Positions 1 to 8,024 of a stretch of 46,701 bases of DNA are shown here, piece after piece. Within the stretch, counting starts at the first letter, position 1, and every line of letters starts with the position of its first letter. Below the pieces are notes generated by a model. That model searched no databases and was not told where the DNA came from. It was given only the letters and a program-made list of their open reading frames with translations. A program made the translations under genes and the position numbers. Source of the stretch: an uncultured Treponema sp. (GTDB lineage Bacteria > Spirochaetota > Spirochaetia > Treponematales > Treponemataceae); NCBI GenBank assembly GCA_946540605.1, contig CAMNIU010000222.1, positions 1 to 46,701 of the forward strand. The letters run 5' to 3'.

Positions 1-1
1 A

Positions 2-724
2 ATCTGCCGTCTCCGTGCCGCACAGGTTTGTACAGCAGTTGCTGAATATTTCCGCGACCAGGGAAAAGACGTTATGCTGATGATGGATTCAGTTACCCGT
101 TTTGCTCATGCCCAGCGAGAAATAGGACTTGCAAACGGTGAGCCTCCTGCACAGAAGGGCTACCCGCCAAGCGTATTTGATATGATTCCAAAGCTGCTGG
201 AACGTTCAGGTACAAATCAAAAAGGTTCAATTACTGCCTTCTATACAGTTCTTGTTGATGGAGATGATATGAATGAGCCTATTACAGATAAGGTTCGAGG
301 AACTCTGGACGGTCATATTGTTCTGAACCGTAAGTTAGCTCAGGCTTACCATTATCCGGCAATTGATATTTTGCAGTCTATTTCGCGTTTGTCAAAAAGA
401 GTGAGTGGAGCTCAGACTAGAAAGGCTGTTGGTAAACTACGCAGCTGGATGGCCTGCTATTCAGATAATGAAACAATGATTACTGCGGGAATCTATCAGA
501 AGGGTAATAATCCTGAAATTGATCAGGCAATTGACAAGCATATGGAAATAGAAGAATTCCTCAAACAGGAAGAATACGAGCCGTGTCCAATGAATGAAAC
601 TCTACAGAAACTGTCGGCTCTTACAGGAATTGAGATTCCGGAAACTGAATATGTAGAAGCACCAGCGTTAGATATTCCATACACTGCCCAAATTACAGAT
701 AGTATTAAGCAAACGGAAGCCTAG
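2..724 (+). CDS. fliI: Flagellar export ATPase FliI, C-terminal part (5' end outside window)
   Basis: This is the C-terminal half of the hexameric ATPase that powers the flagellar type III export apparatus at the cytoplasmic membrane. The frame is open from the window edge, and the first in-frame ATG (position 74) lies inside the protein. Family signatures are DVMLMMDSVTRFAHAQREIGL (Walker B region), GEPPAQKGYPPSVFDMIPKLLERSG, GSITAFYTVLVDGDDMNEPI and the DGHIVLNRKLA segment that separates F1-like flagellar ATPases from other RecA-fold ATPases. The tail is the helical region that contacts FliJ. fliJ follows 66 nt downstream, the usual fliI-fliJ order. The spacer between them holds a REP-like repeat. 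Identity is firm. Confidence 0.95.
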   Translation: MCRLRAAQVCTAVAEYFRDQGKDVMLMMDSVTRFAHAQREIGLANGEPPAQKGYPPSVFDMIPKLLERSGTNQKGSITAFYTVLVDGDDMNEPITDKVRGTLDGHIVLNRKLAQAYHYPAIDILQSISRLSKRVSGAQTRKAVGKLRSWMACYSDNETMITAGIYQKGNNPEIDQAIDKHMEIEEFLKQEEYEPCPMNETLQKLSALTGIEIPETEYVEAPALDIPYTAQITDSIKQTEA

Positions 725-790
725 CGTCATTTCGAGTGGCAGAGAAGTGATAAATGGCCTCGTCATTGCGAGCGCAGCGAAGCAATCCAT
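725..790. repeat. REP-like dispersed repeat, family A copy 1
   Basis: The fliI-fliJ spacer is made almost wholly of two repeat-like modules: GTCATTTCGAGTGGCAGAG, then one of the form CGTCATTGCGAGCG...GCAATCCAT. The second is of a type seen between genes in many unrelated bacteria. It ends directly on the ATG of fliJ, leaving no room for a Shine-Dalgarno. The same GCAATCCATATG junction occurs at 40178-40189, ahead of the HEAT-repeat gene. Confidence 0.6.
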
Positions 791-1216
791 ATGGCAAAGA
801 AATTTGTTTTTGAATTACAGAAAGTCCTCGAATACCGCAACTTCGAAAAAGAACAGGCCGAAGGTGAACTCGCCAAGGCTTTAGCCGTTGAAACCGAAAT
901 AAATGAAAATCTGAAAACAATAGCTCAGAACTATGCCGCAGTAAAAGCTCAGATGAAAGGTTCTAAGGATTTTCAAGATGTAATGGCACAAAGCCAGTAT
1001 AACAATCTGCTTGAATATCAGAAAGAAGAACTTTTAAAACAACTGACTCAGGCAAAAATAGTCTCAGAACAAAAACGCGAAGTCCTCCGCGAATGCATGA
1101 AAAAAACAACCGCTCTCGAAAAGTTAAAAGAAAAGCAGCTTGCCGATTGGAAGCAAGCTGCCGATTACGAGGAGGCTGAGCTCCTCGATGAAGTCAAAAA
1201 TAAGATGATTAAATAG
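791..1216 (+). CDS. fliJ: Flagellar export protein FliJ
   Basis: A 141-residue, highly charged, almost entirely coiled-coil protein with no signal peptide or membrane segment. This matches FliJ, the central stalk-like protein that fits into the FliI hexamer and links it to the export gate. The start FVFELQKVLEYRNFEKEQAEGEL is typical (F..L..vL.yR...E..a..eL). Its place directly after fliI supports the call. No Shine-Dalgarno is visible because a REP-like repeat abuts the ATG, so translation may depend on coupling to fliI or on unusual initiation. Sequence conservation in FliJ is low, so the call rests on length, helical pattern and position together. Confidence 0.88.
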   Translation: MAKKFVFELQKVLEYRNFEKEQAEGELAKALAVETEINENLKTIAQNYAAVKAQMKGSKDFQDVMAQSQYNNLLEYQKEELLKQLTQAKIVSEQKREVLRECMKKTTALEKLKEKQLADWKQAADYEEAELLDEVKNKMIK

Positions 1217-1240
1217 TTATAATCTTTATCCTGTTATAAA

Positions 1241-3433
1241 CTATTCTTCTTCAACAGAATGATTTTCTAAGACAACAGGTTTGATGAAAGATTCAAAATC
1301 TGACATATTTGTTGATGTAATTTTTCCTCTTTCCCATTTAGTATTTGATGCATTATAAATACTTGCATATTTATCGTATAGTAAATTAACAGCGTTTGTT
1401 CCTTTTGCTGTCAATTTGCCATTATTCAGATGTAATTCTTTCGTTACATAAATACTAACAGGTTGAATATTTAAAGAATTATTATCAACAAGAAAAAGAC
1501 CATCATTGATTGTAACGTTATAACCTTTTATACAAAATAAATAACCAGGATTCTCTATGTTTTTTATACTTACATTGACTTCAGTTTTACCATCAACTAA
1601 TAAATCAGTTACATTAAAAGCACCGATATTCAATTTTTCTGAAGTACTATTAGAAGAAGAAAGCTTTGTTATTTCTATATTGTATTTTCCTCCAGAAAGT
1701 TCAGTCACTGAGTCATCGTTATTTACCGCATAAATAATATAAGCTGCGTTATATACTGAAATGTTTGAGTTTGATATTTTTATTCCTTTACCACAATGCC
1801 TGATAACTGCGGTTGAAAAGTTGTCGCTTGATGCCAAATATGTATCTTCTCTTTCCAATCTAATATTACAGTTTTCAATTATGATAGAACCACCTTTATT
1901 GTGAGTATTTCCATTATCAATAATAGAATAAATGTCTTTTCCAATAATTGAAATATTTGAAAGCCTAAGATTATTTCCATTTAAATGAAAAATCGAACCA
2001 TTTTTTGCATGATAAATTTTACCCCCTTTAGTCTCGCTTTTATCTGTTATACATAAATCATATTGATGTTCATCATTAGCATAATTTTGCATATTAAAAG
2101 GTACGACATTTTCAAAGGTAAGAGTATGAGAATTCAAATTAAGTGTGTGGTTATATTCTCTCCATACAACTTGTTCTGTAAAAGCAATATCGTTTTCTAT
2201 AATACCTTCTTCAACATCCTTATAATCATAATCAAGAAAATATTTCAGATCTTGTTCATTTCTAATTCGATAAACAGAAATAGGTGTTGCTTTTATTATA
2301 TAAGGTTTACTTTCATTATTATAATAATCAATTGAATAAATCTTAAATTCATACTCCACATTATTCTGTAAGTTATTTATATAATTAATCGAAATGCCAG
2401 ATTCGCGTTCTTCAGATGTAACTGTAAACAATTTAGAGTTCAAATTATTCTGTGGATCAATATATTCAACACGAAATTGATATAAATCTTCCTCCTTTGG
2501 ATTATTCCAGGTTAAGCGTACAGTACGATGAGAAGCTTCTGCTGTAACATTTGTAACCGGTGATGGAGGAGTAGTATCATTTGTAATAACTTGAATAAAA
2601 ACTCCAGAACTTACATTTCCTGCAAAATCAATACAATATATATAAACATCATAATAATAATTATTTGTTAAGCCAGTAAGTGTATATTTCTGAGCTTTTA
2701 ATTCATCGTCTGACAGTTTTATTTCATTATATTCTGTACTGCTCTGTCTTTTATATTTAATTAAGATTTCATATAAATCTTCATCTTTCGGATTTGTCCA
2801 TGTGAAGGCCACAGATGAATCATGTTCCTCTTCTTTTGTAATATTGATTATGTTTCCAGGAGCTTTTGTATCGGGTAGTTTTTCAAAACTTCCCGATACA
2901 TTTACATCACTATTTGGCATTATAAAACTTCTGGTATTTCCCGAACCCTCTAAAGTTAAATTATTATTGAGTGAATCTAATACTGTAATTGTTTTTAATT
3001 CGTATTCTTCTGCAGGAGTTGCAGTAAGGATAATTTGTTCGCCTAAAGTTGACCAGCTTTTGCTTGATTTAATGGAACCATTTTCGATAGTACTATCAAT
3101 TGAAATTTTATAAGGGATTTTTGAAAATACTGCATGGATAACAACTGACTGATCTGTCATTGTAAATGACAGAGTGTTCTCTGTAGTTTCTGTTAAATGT
3201 AATAAATATCCAGGGGCAGTAATATTCACATAGGAAAATGTATAACCTTCATCAGGAAAAAATGAAAGTGTAACCATATCGCCTTTAGATGCTGAAGTTT
3301 TATCTGATGTTATTGAGCCGTTTATAATTTCACTGTCAATAGTAATTGAATAAGACTGTGGTACTTCTTTTTGACATCCGATAAACAATAAACAAATAAA
3401 AATGTAAATAAATGAATTAAACTTTTTTTTCAT
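1241..3433 (-). CDS. Multidomain surface lipoprotein (InlB-B-like repeats, FnIII domains, beta-helix-like C-terminus)
   Basis: A 730-residue predicted lipoprotein. A basic, hydrophobic signal ends in the lipobox LFIGC (Cys20). Residues ~30-105 and ~108-180 are two copies of a beta module (EIINGSITSDKTSASKGDMVTLSFFPDEGYTF and a similar second copy) like the divergent InlB B-repeat. Two fibronectin-III-like domains follow (~190-283 and ~290-385), each with the vafTWtnPkdeDLYe / vrLTWnnPkeeDLYq core. The remaining ~340 residues are rich in Asn, Ser and Ile with short strands (INDGLFLVDNNSL), suggesting a right-handed beta-helix. An adhesive or binding role at the cell surface is inferred; no catalytic motif is seen. 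It converges on fliJ with a 24-nt gap and no obvious terminator. The Shine-Dalgarno is weak. Confidence 0.75.
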   Translation of the reverse strand: MKKKFNSFIYIFICLLFIGCQKEVPQSYSITIDSEIINGSITSDKTSASKGDMVTLSFFPDEGYTFSYVNITAPGYLLHLTETTENTLSFTMTDQSVVIHAVFSKIPYKISIDSTIENGSIKSSKSWSTLGEQIILTATPAEEYELKTITVLDSLNNNLTLEGSGNTRSFIMPNSDVNVSGSFEKLPDTKAPGNIINITKEEEHDSSVAFTWTNPKDEDLYEILIKYKRQSSTEYNEIKLSDDELKAQKYTLTGLTNNYYYDVYIYCIDFAGNVSSGVFIQVITNDTTPPSPVTNVTAEASHRTVRLTWNNPKEEDLYQFRVEYIDPQNNLNSKLFTVTSEERESGISINYINNLQNNVEYEFKIYSIDYYNNESKPYIIKATPISVYRIRNEQDLKYFLDYDYKDVEEGIIENDIAFTEQVVWREYNHTLNLNSHTLTFENVVPFNMQNYANDEHQYDLCITDKSETKGGKIYHAKNGSIFHLNGNNLRLSNISIIGKDIYSIIDNGNTHNKGGSIIIENCNIRLEREDTYLASSDNFSTAVIRHCGKGIKISNSNISVYNAAYIIYAVNNDDSVTELSGGKYNIEITKLSSSNSTSEKLNIGAFNVTDLLVDGKTEVNVSIKNIENPGYLFCIKGYNVTINDGLFLVDNNSLNIQPVSIYVTKELHLNNGKLTAKGTNAVNLLYDKYASIYNASNTKWERGKITSTNMSDFESFIKPVVLENHSVEEE

Positions 3434-3476
3434 AATAATTTCTTTTTTTAATTATATTTATAATGATTTTTCTTAA

Positions 3477-3515
3477 ATTAGAGGACAATGATGTGTAACA
3501 TCATTGTCCTCTAAT
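3477..3515. other. Perfect 17-bp inverted repeat between the lipoprotein and kinase genes
   Basis: Arms 3477-3493 and 3499-3515 are exact reverse complements around a 5-nt loop (TGTAA). Each arm contains GAGGACAATGATG. It lies just 3' of the kinase gene on the minus strand and upstream of the lipoprotein start. It could end kinase transcription, but there is no T-tract on either side, so it may instead be an RNA-stabilising stem or a mobile palindrome. Confidence 0.65.
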
Positions 3516-3522
3516 GATGTGC

Positions 3523-5190
3523 TTAATACTTAAATGCACTTCCCCCAATAAATTCTCTTATAATCGAGCGTGGTGGTACTGCGCTTGGCGAGATTGTTGC
3601 AAAGTTCTCGAGGAACTGGAGAAGTCTTCTTGCCTCGGCATATTCCTTTTCCATTGGAGTTACCTGGCGCAACAGTGGTGCTGCGTAAACTCGAAGTACC
3701 GAAAGTTCATAATCCAATGCTGTATTCAAAACTGCATCTGCATTGTTCTGGAATGGGAAGATGTGAAGCTCTTCACCGCGGCGAACGCTTGGCCACATTT
3801 CAATTGTTCCTGCTGCAGGTTTTCCGCGGAAGTTGTTGTCGCGGACAATGCGGCGGATAAGTCGGTTATCGCTGGTAGAAATGCGGTTGTGGTCATCAAG
3901 GTTCAGCTGGGTGAGGGCAGAGAGGTAAATTTTAAACTTGAGCTCTGGAGCAACCTTTGGAGTAAGCTTGTCGTTCAAGCCGTGGATTCCTTCGAGAATG
4001 AGAATCTCATTTTCTGCAAGGCGTAATTTATTCTTCTCTTCAAAATATGAAGTTCCTGTGTGGAAGTCGTAGCTTGGAATAGTAACTTCTTTACCATTGA
4101 ACAAATCAACAAGCTGGTTGTTCAAAAGCTCAATGTTCAGAGCTTCGAGACATTCGTAATCTGGCTTTCCATCAGCATCCAGCGGCGTTTTGTCGTGGCC
4201 AACATAGTAGCAGTCCAAACTGATAACCTTTGGCTGGTAGCCCATAGCCTGAAGCTCGAGGGCCAGTTTTTTAGCCGAAGTAGTTTTTCCCGAAGAAGAA
4301 GGGCCTGCAATCAAAACTACGCGAACTGTTTTTTTATCTACAATCTGAGAAGCAATCTTTGAAATATTTTTCTGCTGGTAGATTTCTGTGATTTCGATAA
4401 AGTCGTTAATCTTTCGCTTTCCAATCAGTTCGTTCAAGGAAGCGGCAGAGGTTACGTTCATTCTCTTTCCCCATTCCTTGTACTTACTATAAATTTCGAA
4501 GAGTTTAGGCTGGTCAACAAATGGGGTAAGCTTGTCCGGATCAGAAGATTTAGGGAATCGGAGCAGGAAGCCGTCTCCATACTTCATAAGTTCAAAGGTC
4601 TTCAAAACTCCTGTAGAAAGAACGAGTGGCCCAAAGTATAAATCAGAAAAATCACCAATCGTATTAATCTTAATTGTTGGAGTACAGTTGTACTTAATCT
4701 GCTTGCGGGTTTCTACAAGGTTGAGTTTTTCAAAGAGTTCAGCAGCTTTTGCATAAGGAATTGTTTCTGTTGTGATAGGAATATCCTTTTCAACAAGAGA
4801 TTGCATTTCGGCAGTGAGCTGTTTGATTTCCTTGTCGGTAACTTTTTTTGCTCCTTCCAGAGTGTAGTAGTATCCGTAACCAAGGCTGTGGCCTACAAGA
4901 AGGCGGGCCTTTGGAAAAAGATTGTGAGCAGCTGCTGCAAGCATAAGGCAGAGTGAACGTCGGTAAACGGCAGCTCCATCCTTTGATTTTGCAATAACAG
5001 GTTCAAGTACCGCATCATAAGTAAGCGGCATATCCAGCGGACAGATTTCGTTGCTGATTCTTACTGCGTAAATTTCTCTATCTGGAATTCCAAAGTTTCC
5101 TGTAATTACAGAAACAGGTGTGCCGTATGGAACCAGTTTTTTAGTGATTTCTTTTTCGTCTTTTATAAATGTAATGCTGATGTCGTTCAT
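3523..5190 (-). CDS. TGS/ThrRS-like domain fused to uridine-kinase-type P-loop kinase
   Basis: A 555-residue cytoplasmic kinase. Residues ~1-65 form a TGS-like ubiquitin fold. Residues ~80-190 resemble the threonyl-tRNA synthetase second additional domain (VGHSLGYGYYYTLEG). The C-terminal half is a phosphoribulokinase/uridine kinase domain with Walker A GPSSSGKT (296-303), the substrate motif SLDCYYVGHDKTP, PSYDFHTG, and ILILEGIHGLN as Walker B. Proteins of this architecture occur across spirochaetes and Firmicutes and are annotated as nucleoside (uridine) kinases; substrate specificity is not determined by the sequence. GAGGT lies 7 nt upstream of the ATG, and a TATAAT-like box is near 5232-5237 on the minus strand. 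It is transcribed divergently from yebC. Confidence 0.88.
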   Translation of the reverse strand: MNDISITFIKDEKEITKKLVPYGTPVSVITGNFGIPDREIYAVRISNEICPLDMPLTYDAVLEPVIAKSKDGAAVYRRSLCLMLAAAAHNLFPKARLLVGHSLGYGYYYTLEGAKKVTDKEIKQLTAEMQSLVEKDIPITTETIPYAKAAELFEKLNLVETRKQIKYNCTPTIKINTIGDFSDLYFGPLVLSTGVLKTFELMKYGDGFLLRFPKSSDPDKLTPFVDQPKLFEIYSKYKEWGKRMNVTSAASLNELIGKRKINDFIEITEIYQQKNISKIASQIVDKKTVRVVLIAGPSSSGKTTSAKKLALELQAMGYQPKVISLDCYYVGHDKTPLDADGKPDYECLEALNIELLNNQLVDLFNGKEVTIPSYDFHTGTSYFEEKNKLRLAENEILILEGIHGLNDKLTPKVAPELKFKIYLSALTQLNLDDHNRISTSDNRLIRRIVRDNNFRGKPAAGTIEMWPSVRRGEELHIFPFQNNADAVLNTALDYELSVLRVYAAPLLRQVTPMEKEYAEARRLLQFLENFATISPSAVPPRSIIREFIGGSAFKY

Positions 5191-5339
5191 GATAGATACC
5201 TCGTTGTAGTAGATTTCTCTCTCTTTCTTCTATTATAAAGGGTATATTCTGATTTTGGAAGAAAATATTGAATAAAAATTTAATTTGTGATATTTTAAAT
5301 AGATAAAATTAGTATTCTATAATATACAAGGAGTTCCTA

Positions 5340-6083
5340 ATGTCAGGACATAGTAAATGGGCCACCATTAAACATGCAAAGGGTTTGGCCGATGCAAAGC
5401 GTGGTAAGATTTTTACCAAATTTATTAAGGAAATTTCTATTGCTGCACGTATGGGCGGTGGAGACCCTAACTCTAACCCTCGTCTTAGAACTGTAATTAT
5501 TAAGGCTCGTGCTGCTAACATGCCTAAAGATAACATCGAACGTGCTATCAAAAAGGGTACTGGTGAAGACGGCGGAGCAGCATACGAAGAGTATCTCTAC
5601 GAAGGTTATGCTCCTGGCGGAGTTGCTGTAATGGTTGAAGTTCTTTCTGATAACAAGAACCGTGCAGCTGCTGATGTTAAGAACATCTTTACAAAGAATG
5701 GTGGTAACCTTGGAACTTCTGGTTCTGTATCTCGTATGTTCCAGAGAAAGGGTACTATCGAACTTGATGCTGAAAAGGTAAACGAAGACGAAGTAATGGA
5801 AGTTGCTTTGGAAGCTGGTGCTGATGATATCGTAAACGAAGACGGTGTAATCACTGTAACTACAACTCCAGATGCATTTACTGCTGTTGCTGAAGCTCTT
5901 CAGGATAAGGGCTATGAAACACTTTCTGCTGATGTAGGAATGGTTCCAGATGCTTATACTCCGGTTGATAAGGATACTGCTGCTAAGGTTCAGCGTCTTA
6001 TTGACCGTCTTGAAGATAATGACGATGTTCAGAACGTATACCACACAGCTGAATATCCAGATGACTTTGAGCCAGAAGAGTAA
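5340..6083 (+). CDS. yebC: YebC/PmpR-TACO1 family protein
   Basis: A 247-residue protein starting MSGHSKWATIKHAKGLADAKRGKIFTKF, the invariant start of the YebC family. The family consists of DNA-binding regulators or, in recently studied members, translation factors acting on ribosomes stalled at proline-rich stretches. The central NRAAADVKNIFTKNGGNLGTSGSV motif is intact, and length matches the family (~240-250). AAGGAG (5328-5333) sits 6 nt before the ATG and a TATAAT at 5318-5323 could be the -10. YebC normally heads yebC-ruvC-ruvA-ruvB clusters; here it is followed by a strong terminator and then ruvC. Confidence 0.96.
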   Translation: MSGHSKWATIKHAKGLADAKRGKIFTKFIKEISIAARMGGGDPNSNPRLRTVIIKARAANMPKDNIERAIKKGTGEDGGAAYEEYLYEGYAPGGVAVMVEVLSDNKNRAAADVKNIFTKNGGNLGTSGSVSRMFQRKGTIELDAEKVNEDEVMEVALEAGADDIVNEDGVITVTTTPDAFTAVAEALQDKGYETLSADVGMVPDAYTPVDKDTAAKVQRLIDRLEDNDDVQNVYHTAEYPDDFEPEE

Positions 6084-6102
6084 TTAATCTTCTGTGATTG
6101 TG

Positions 6103-6135
6103 AAAATCCGTTCCGGTAAGGAGCGGATTTTTTTT
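6103..6135 (+). terminator. Intrinsic terminator of yebC
   Basis: AAAATCCG, then TTCC-GGTAA-GGAG, then CGGATTTT running into further T residues. This makes a 12-bp stem with a short loop and a run of eight or more T, a textbook Rho-independent terminator. It separates yebC from ruvC, so the two are probably not one transcript. Confidence 0.9.
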
Positions 6136-6141
6136 GAGTAA

Positions 6142-6224
6142 AATTCCTCACAGAGCTTTAGAGGTAACGGAGATTGATATTTTTATGATTGACTCTGTGA
6201 CCTCTGTGCTCTCTGTGAGAAATT
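6142..6224. repeat. ~80-bp nested palindromic repeat, family B copy 1
   Basis: The outer arm AATTCCTCACAGAG pairs with CTCTGTGAGAAATT at the other end. An inner arm like GAGGNCACAGAG pairs with CTCTGTGACCTC. The centre is AT-rich. Similar elements are at 18181-18262, 26984-27064 and 35664-35751. This copy ends 6 nt before the ATG proposed for ruvC. Confidence 0.85.
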
Positions 6225-6230
6225 CTTTTT

Positions 6231-6779
6231 ATGATAAACAACGACAAGTCTTTTAATTCCCTTCCGGGAAATGAACAGAATAAAAGTTCTCAAAAGGTTC
6301 GCCGGGTGATTCGTGTTCTTGGTATAGACCCGGGGCTTGCCAATACTGGCTTTGGTGTGGTGGATTTTTGTGATGGGCGATACCGCATGGTTAGTTATGG
6401 CTGCATTACAACTAAAGCTGACCAGCCTCACGGAGAACGGCTCCTGACTATTTACAGTCGTCTTTGTGCTGTGATTGATGAATTTCAGCCGGATGAGGCT
6501 GGAATGGAAACTCTTTATTTTGCACGTAACGTAACTTCTGCAATGGGAGTGGCAGAGGCTCGTGGGGTAGTTACACTTTGTCTTGCCCAGCACAATATTA
6601 AGCTTGGCGAATACCAGCCGAATCAAATAAAACAGGCAGTCACGGGGACTGCCTCTGCCGACAAGGAACTTGTTGAGCGTTATGTTAAAATACTGCTTGG
6701 TTTAAAAACTGAGCCTAAGCCCGACCATGCGGCCGATGCGCTGGCAGGTGCTATTACACACCTGCATTATTCAAGATAG
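6231..6779 (+). CDS. ruvC: Holliday junction resolvase RuvC
   Basis: The nuclease that resolves Holliday junctions with RuvAB during recombinational repair. Motifs are RVLGIDPGLANTGFGV (first catalytic Asp), EAGMETLYFARN (catalytic Glu) and KPDHAADALAGAITH (two further acidic residues), covering the RNase-H-fold active site. The 182-residue ORF has about 25 extra N-terminal residues. The ATG at 6231 has no Shine-Dalgarno and sits against repeat B. A GTG at 6306 (giving VIRVLGIDPG) has AAAGG 8 nt upstream and would give a more usual length, so the true start may be 6306. The cluster partners ruvA and ruvB are 3.4 and 7.9 kb downstream, split by opposite-strand inserts. Confidence 0.94.
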   Translation: MINNDKSFNSLPGNEQNKSSQKVRRVIRVLGIDPGLANTGFGVVDFCDGRYRMVSYGCITTKADQPHGERLLTIYSRLCAVIDEFQPDEAGMETLYFARNVTSAMGVAEARGVVTLCLAQHNIKLGEYQPNQIKQAVTGTASADKELVERYVKILLGLKTEPKPDHAADALAGAITHLHYSR

Positions 6780-6784
6780 TCGTG

Positions 6785-6811
6785 TCATTGTCGGGCTTGA
6801 CCCGACAATCT
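6785..6811. repeat. REP-like hairpin, family D copy 1
   Basis: ATTGTCGGG-CTTGA-CCCGACAAT palindrome in the 34-nt gap between the convergent ruvC and znuA-like genes. Related TGTCATTCCCG/CGGGAATCT and TGTCGGG elements are at 10114-10192 and 36192-36219. With no T-run it is not a standard terminator, but it may protect both 3' ends. Confidence 0.7.
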
Positions 6812-6813
6812 TA

Positions 6814-7881
6814 CTATTTCAAAGCCTCTGCGAGAACTACAAGATTTTCTTCCATAATTTTAAGATATGTAGTTCCGGCTTTTGCTTGTTTTAAGGTTGT
6901 AGACTGAATTGAGTCCAGTGTAAGAACTTTTGCATTCTTTTTCTGTGTGTTCTGTACGATGGTTCGTGCAATTTTTCCGTCTCCAGATTCAATTTTGAGT
7001 ATAGAGTTTAGACCAAGTTCATCCACTTTTTTTGCAAGGAAGATTACTGTTTCAAAGCTGGCTTCTGTTTCTGCTGAACAGCCTACGAAGGCCGCAAAGT
7101 AGTCGAGACCGTAGTCATCTACCAGGTAGCGGAATGGAAAGCGGTCGCCAAAGAGAATTGTCTTCTTGCTGCCAGCTTTTACAACTGCGGCATATTTTGC
7201 GTCGAGTGAGTCGAGGCAGGCTGTGTAAGAAGCGAGGTTTGCCTTGTAAGCTGTGGCGTTCGCAGAATCTTTTTCGCAGAGAGCATTAGCGATTTCTGCA
7301 CTTAAGATTTTTGCATTTCTGAGAGAAAGCCATACGTGCTCATCGTATTCAACTTCATCCTCGTCATCGTGATGGTGGTGATGATGATCTTCTGCTTCGT
7401 GGTCGTGATCATAATCTTCGTCTTCGTCATCATCGTGGTGGTCGCCATCGTGGTGATGTTCGTGCTCTTCTTCCTCTTCGGCCTGCATACCTTCTTTTAT
7501 TTCTTCGGCTTTTACTTTGTCGCCCAGAGTTTCCATGAGGTTGATAACCTTCATATTTTTGTTCTTTGCATTTTTAAGGGCATCTTTTACCCAGCCGTCA
7601 CTTTCTCCACCAACGTAGATAAAGATATCTGCTGTTGAGATTTTTGCGATATCCTGAATAGACGGCTGATAAGAGTGGAGGTCTACACCGTTTCCAAGAA
7701 GAAGGGTGAGTTCAACATTCTTTGCATTGTCACCAATGATTTCTCTTGCCCAGTCATACTCCGGGAAGATTGTGGTAACTACCTTGAGTTTGTTGTTCTT
7801 ATCTGTTTTTTTTGCTTTTGCGGCAAAAACGGATGTTGTGAGTGCAGAAAAAACTGCAAGTATTAAAAATATTTTTTTCAT
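6814..7881 (-). CDS. ZnuA/AdcA-like metal ABC transporter substrate-binding lipoprotein or periplasmic protein
   Basis: A cluster A-I (TroA/ZnuA) solute-binding protein that would capture Zn2+ (possibly Mn2+) for an ABC importer. Start chosen at 7881 because AAGGAG lies 7 nt upstream; an upstream TTG at 7902 lacks this. Signal peptide KKIFLILAVFSALTTSVFA. Expected ligands are His in GVDLHSYQPS, His in YDEHVWLSLRNA, and Glu in GCSAETEASF. The usual third His position reads FGDRFPFRYLVDDYGL, as in a known Zn-binding subgroup. A loop of about 50 residues before EHVW is very rich in His, Asp and Glu, typical of zinc-specific members. No permease or ATPase gene lies nearby. It is the last gene of a zur-led cluster on the minus strand. 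Confidence 0.9.
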   Translation of the reverse strand: MKKIFLILAVFSALTTSVFAAKAKKTDKNNKLKVVTTIFPEYDWAREIIGDNAKNVELTLLLGNGVDLHSYQPSIQDIAKISTADIFIYVGGESDGWVKDALKNAKNKNMKVINLMETLGDKVKAEEIKEGMQAEEEEEHEHHHDGDHHDDDEDEDYDHDHEAEDHHHHHHDDEDEVEYDEHVWLSLRNAKILSAEIANALCEKDSANATAYKANLASYTACLDSLDAKYAAVVKAGSKKTILFGDRFPFRYLVDDYGLDYFAAFVGCSAETEASFETVIFLAKKVDELGLNSILKIESGDGKIARTIVQNTQKKNAKVLTLDSIQSTTLKQAKAGTTYLKIMEENLVVLAEALK

Positions 7882-7917
7882 ATTAAAACTCCTTGTTTTC
7901 AATTGATTCGTTAGATA

Positions 7918-8013
7918 AAGCCAGGCGTTGCGGGGCGGCGCTTGAGCCCCGCAGAGGGGGTAGCGTAAGACCGCGAAGCGGGCTGGAGCGAGGGGGAGAC
8001 TTCCCCCCCTTTA
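7918..8013. repeat. GC-rich composite palindrome, family F copy 1
   Basis: A block of about 95 nt, much more GC-rich than its surroundings, lying between the CobW and ZnuA-like genes. It contains TGCGGGGC(7929-7936)/GCCCCGCA(7946-7953), CCGC-GAA-GCGG, and GGGGGAGACTTCCCCC. The core GGGGTAGC is shared with a similar block at 33350-33410. It lies inside the zinc operon and could uncouple expression of the last gene. Confidence 0.65.
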
Positions 8014-8024
8014 CTACCTAGAAC

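Noticed and set aside
705-920. Minus-strand frame across the fliI-fliJ junction
   Set aside because: It is made of the REP-like repeat and antisense fliJ sequence, a common false gene.
3514-4362. Plus-strand open frames over the nucleoside kinase gene
   Set aside because: They overlap a well-supported kinase gene completely and encode Cys/Trp-rich sequence with no family features.
5343-6044. A 233-codon open frame antisense to yebC
   Set aside because: yebC is certain on the other strand. The antisense product is low-complexity (Ser/Thr/Phe-rich), as expected from the reverse reading of yebC codons.
7336-7638. Hydrophobic Val/Ile-rich frame opposite the ZnuA-like gene
   Set aside because: It is the reverse reading of the His/Asp-rich loop codons (CAT/GAT), not a membrane protein gene.
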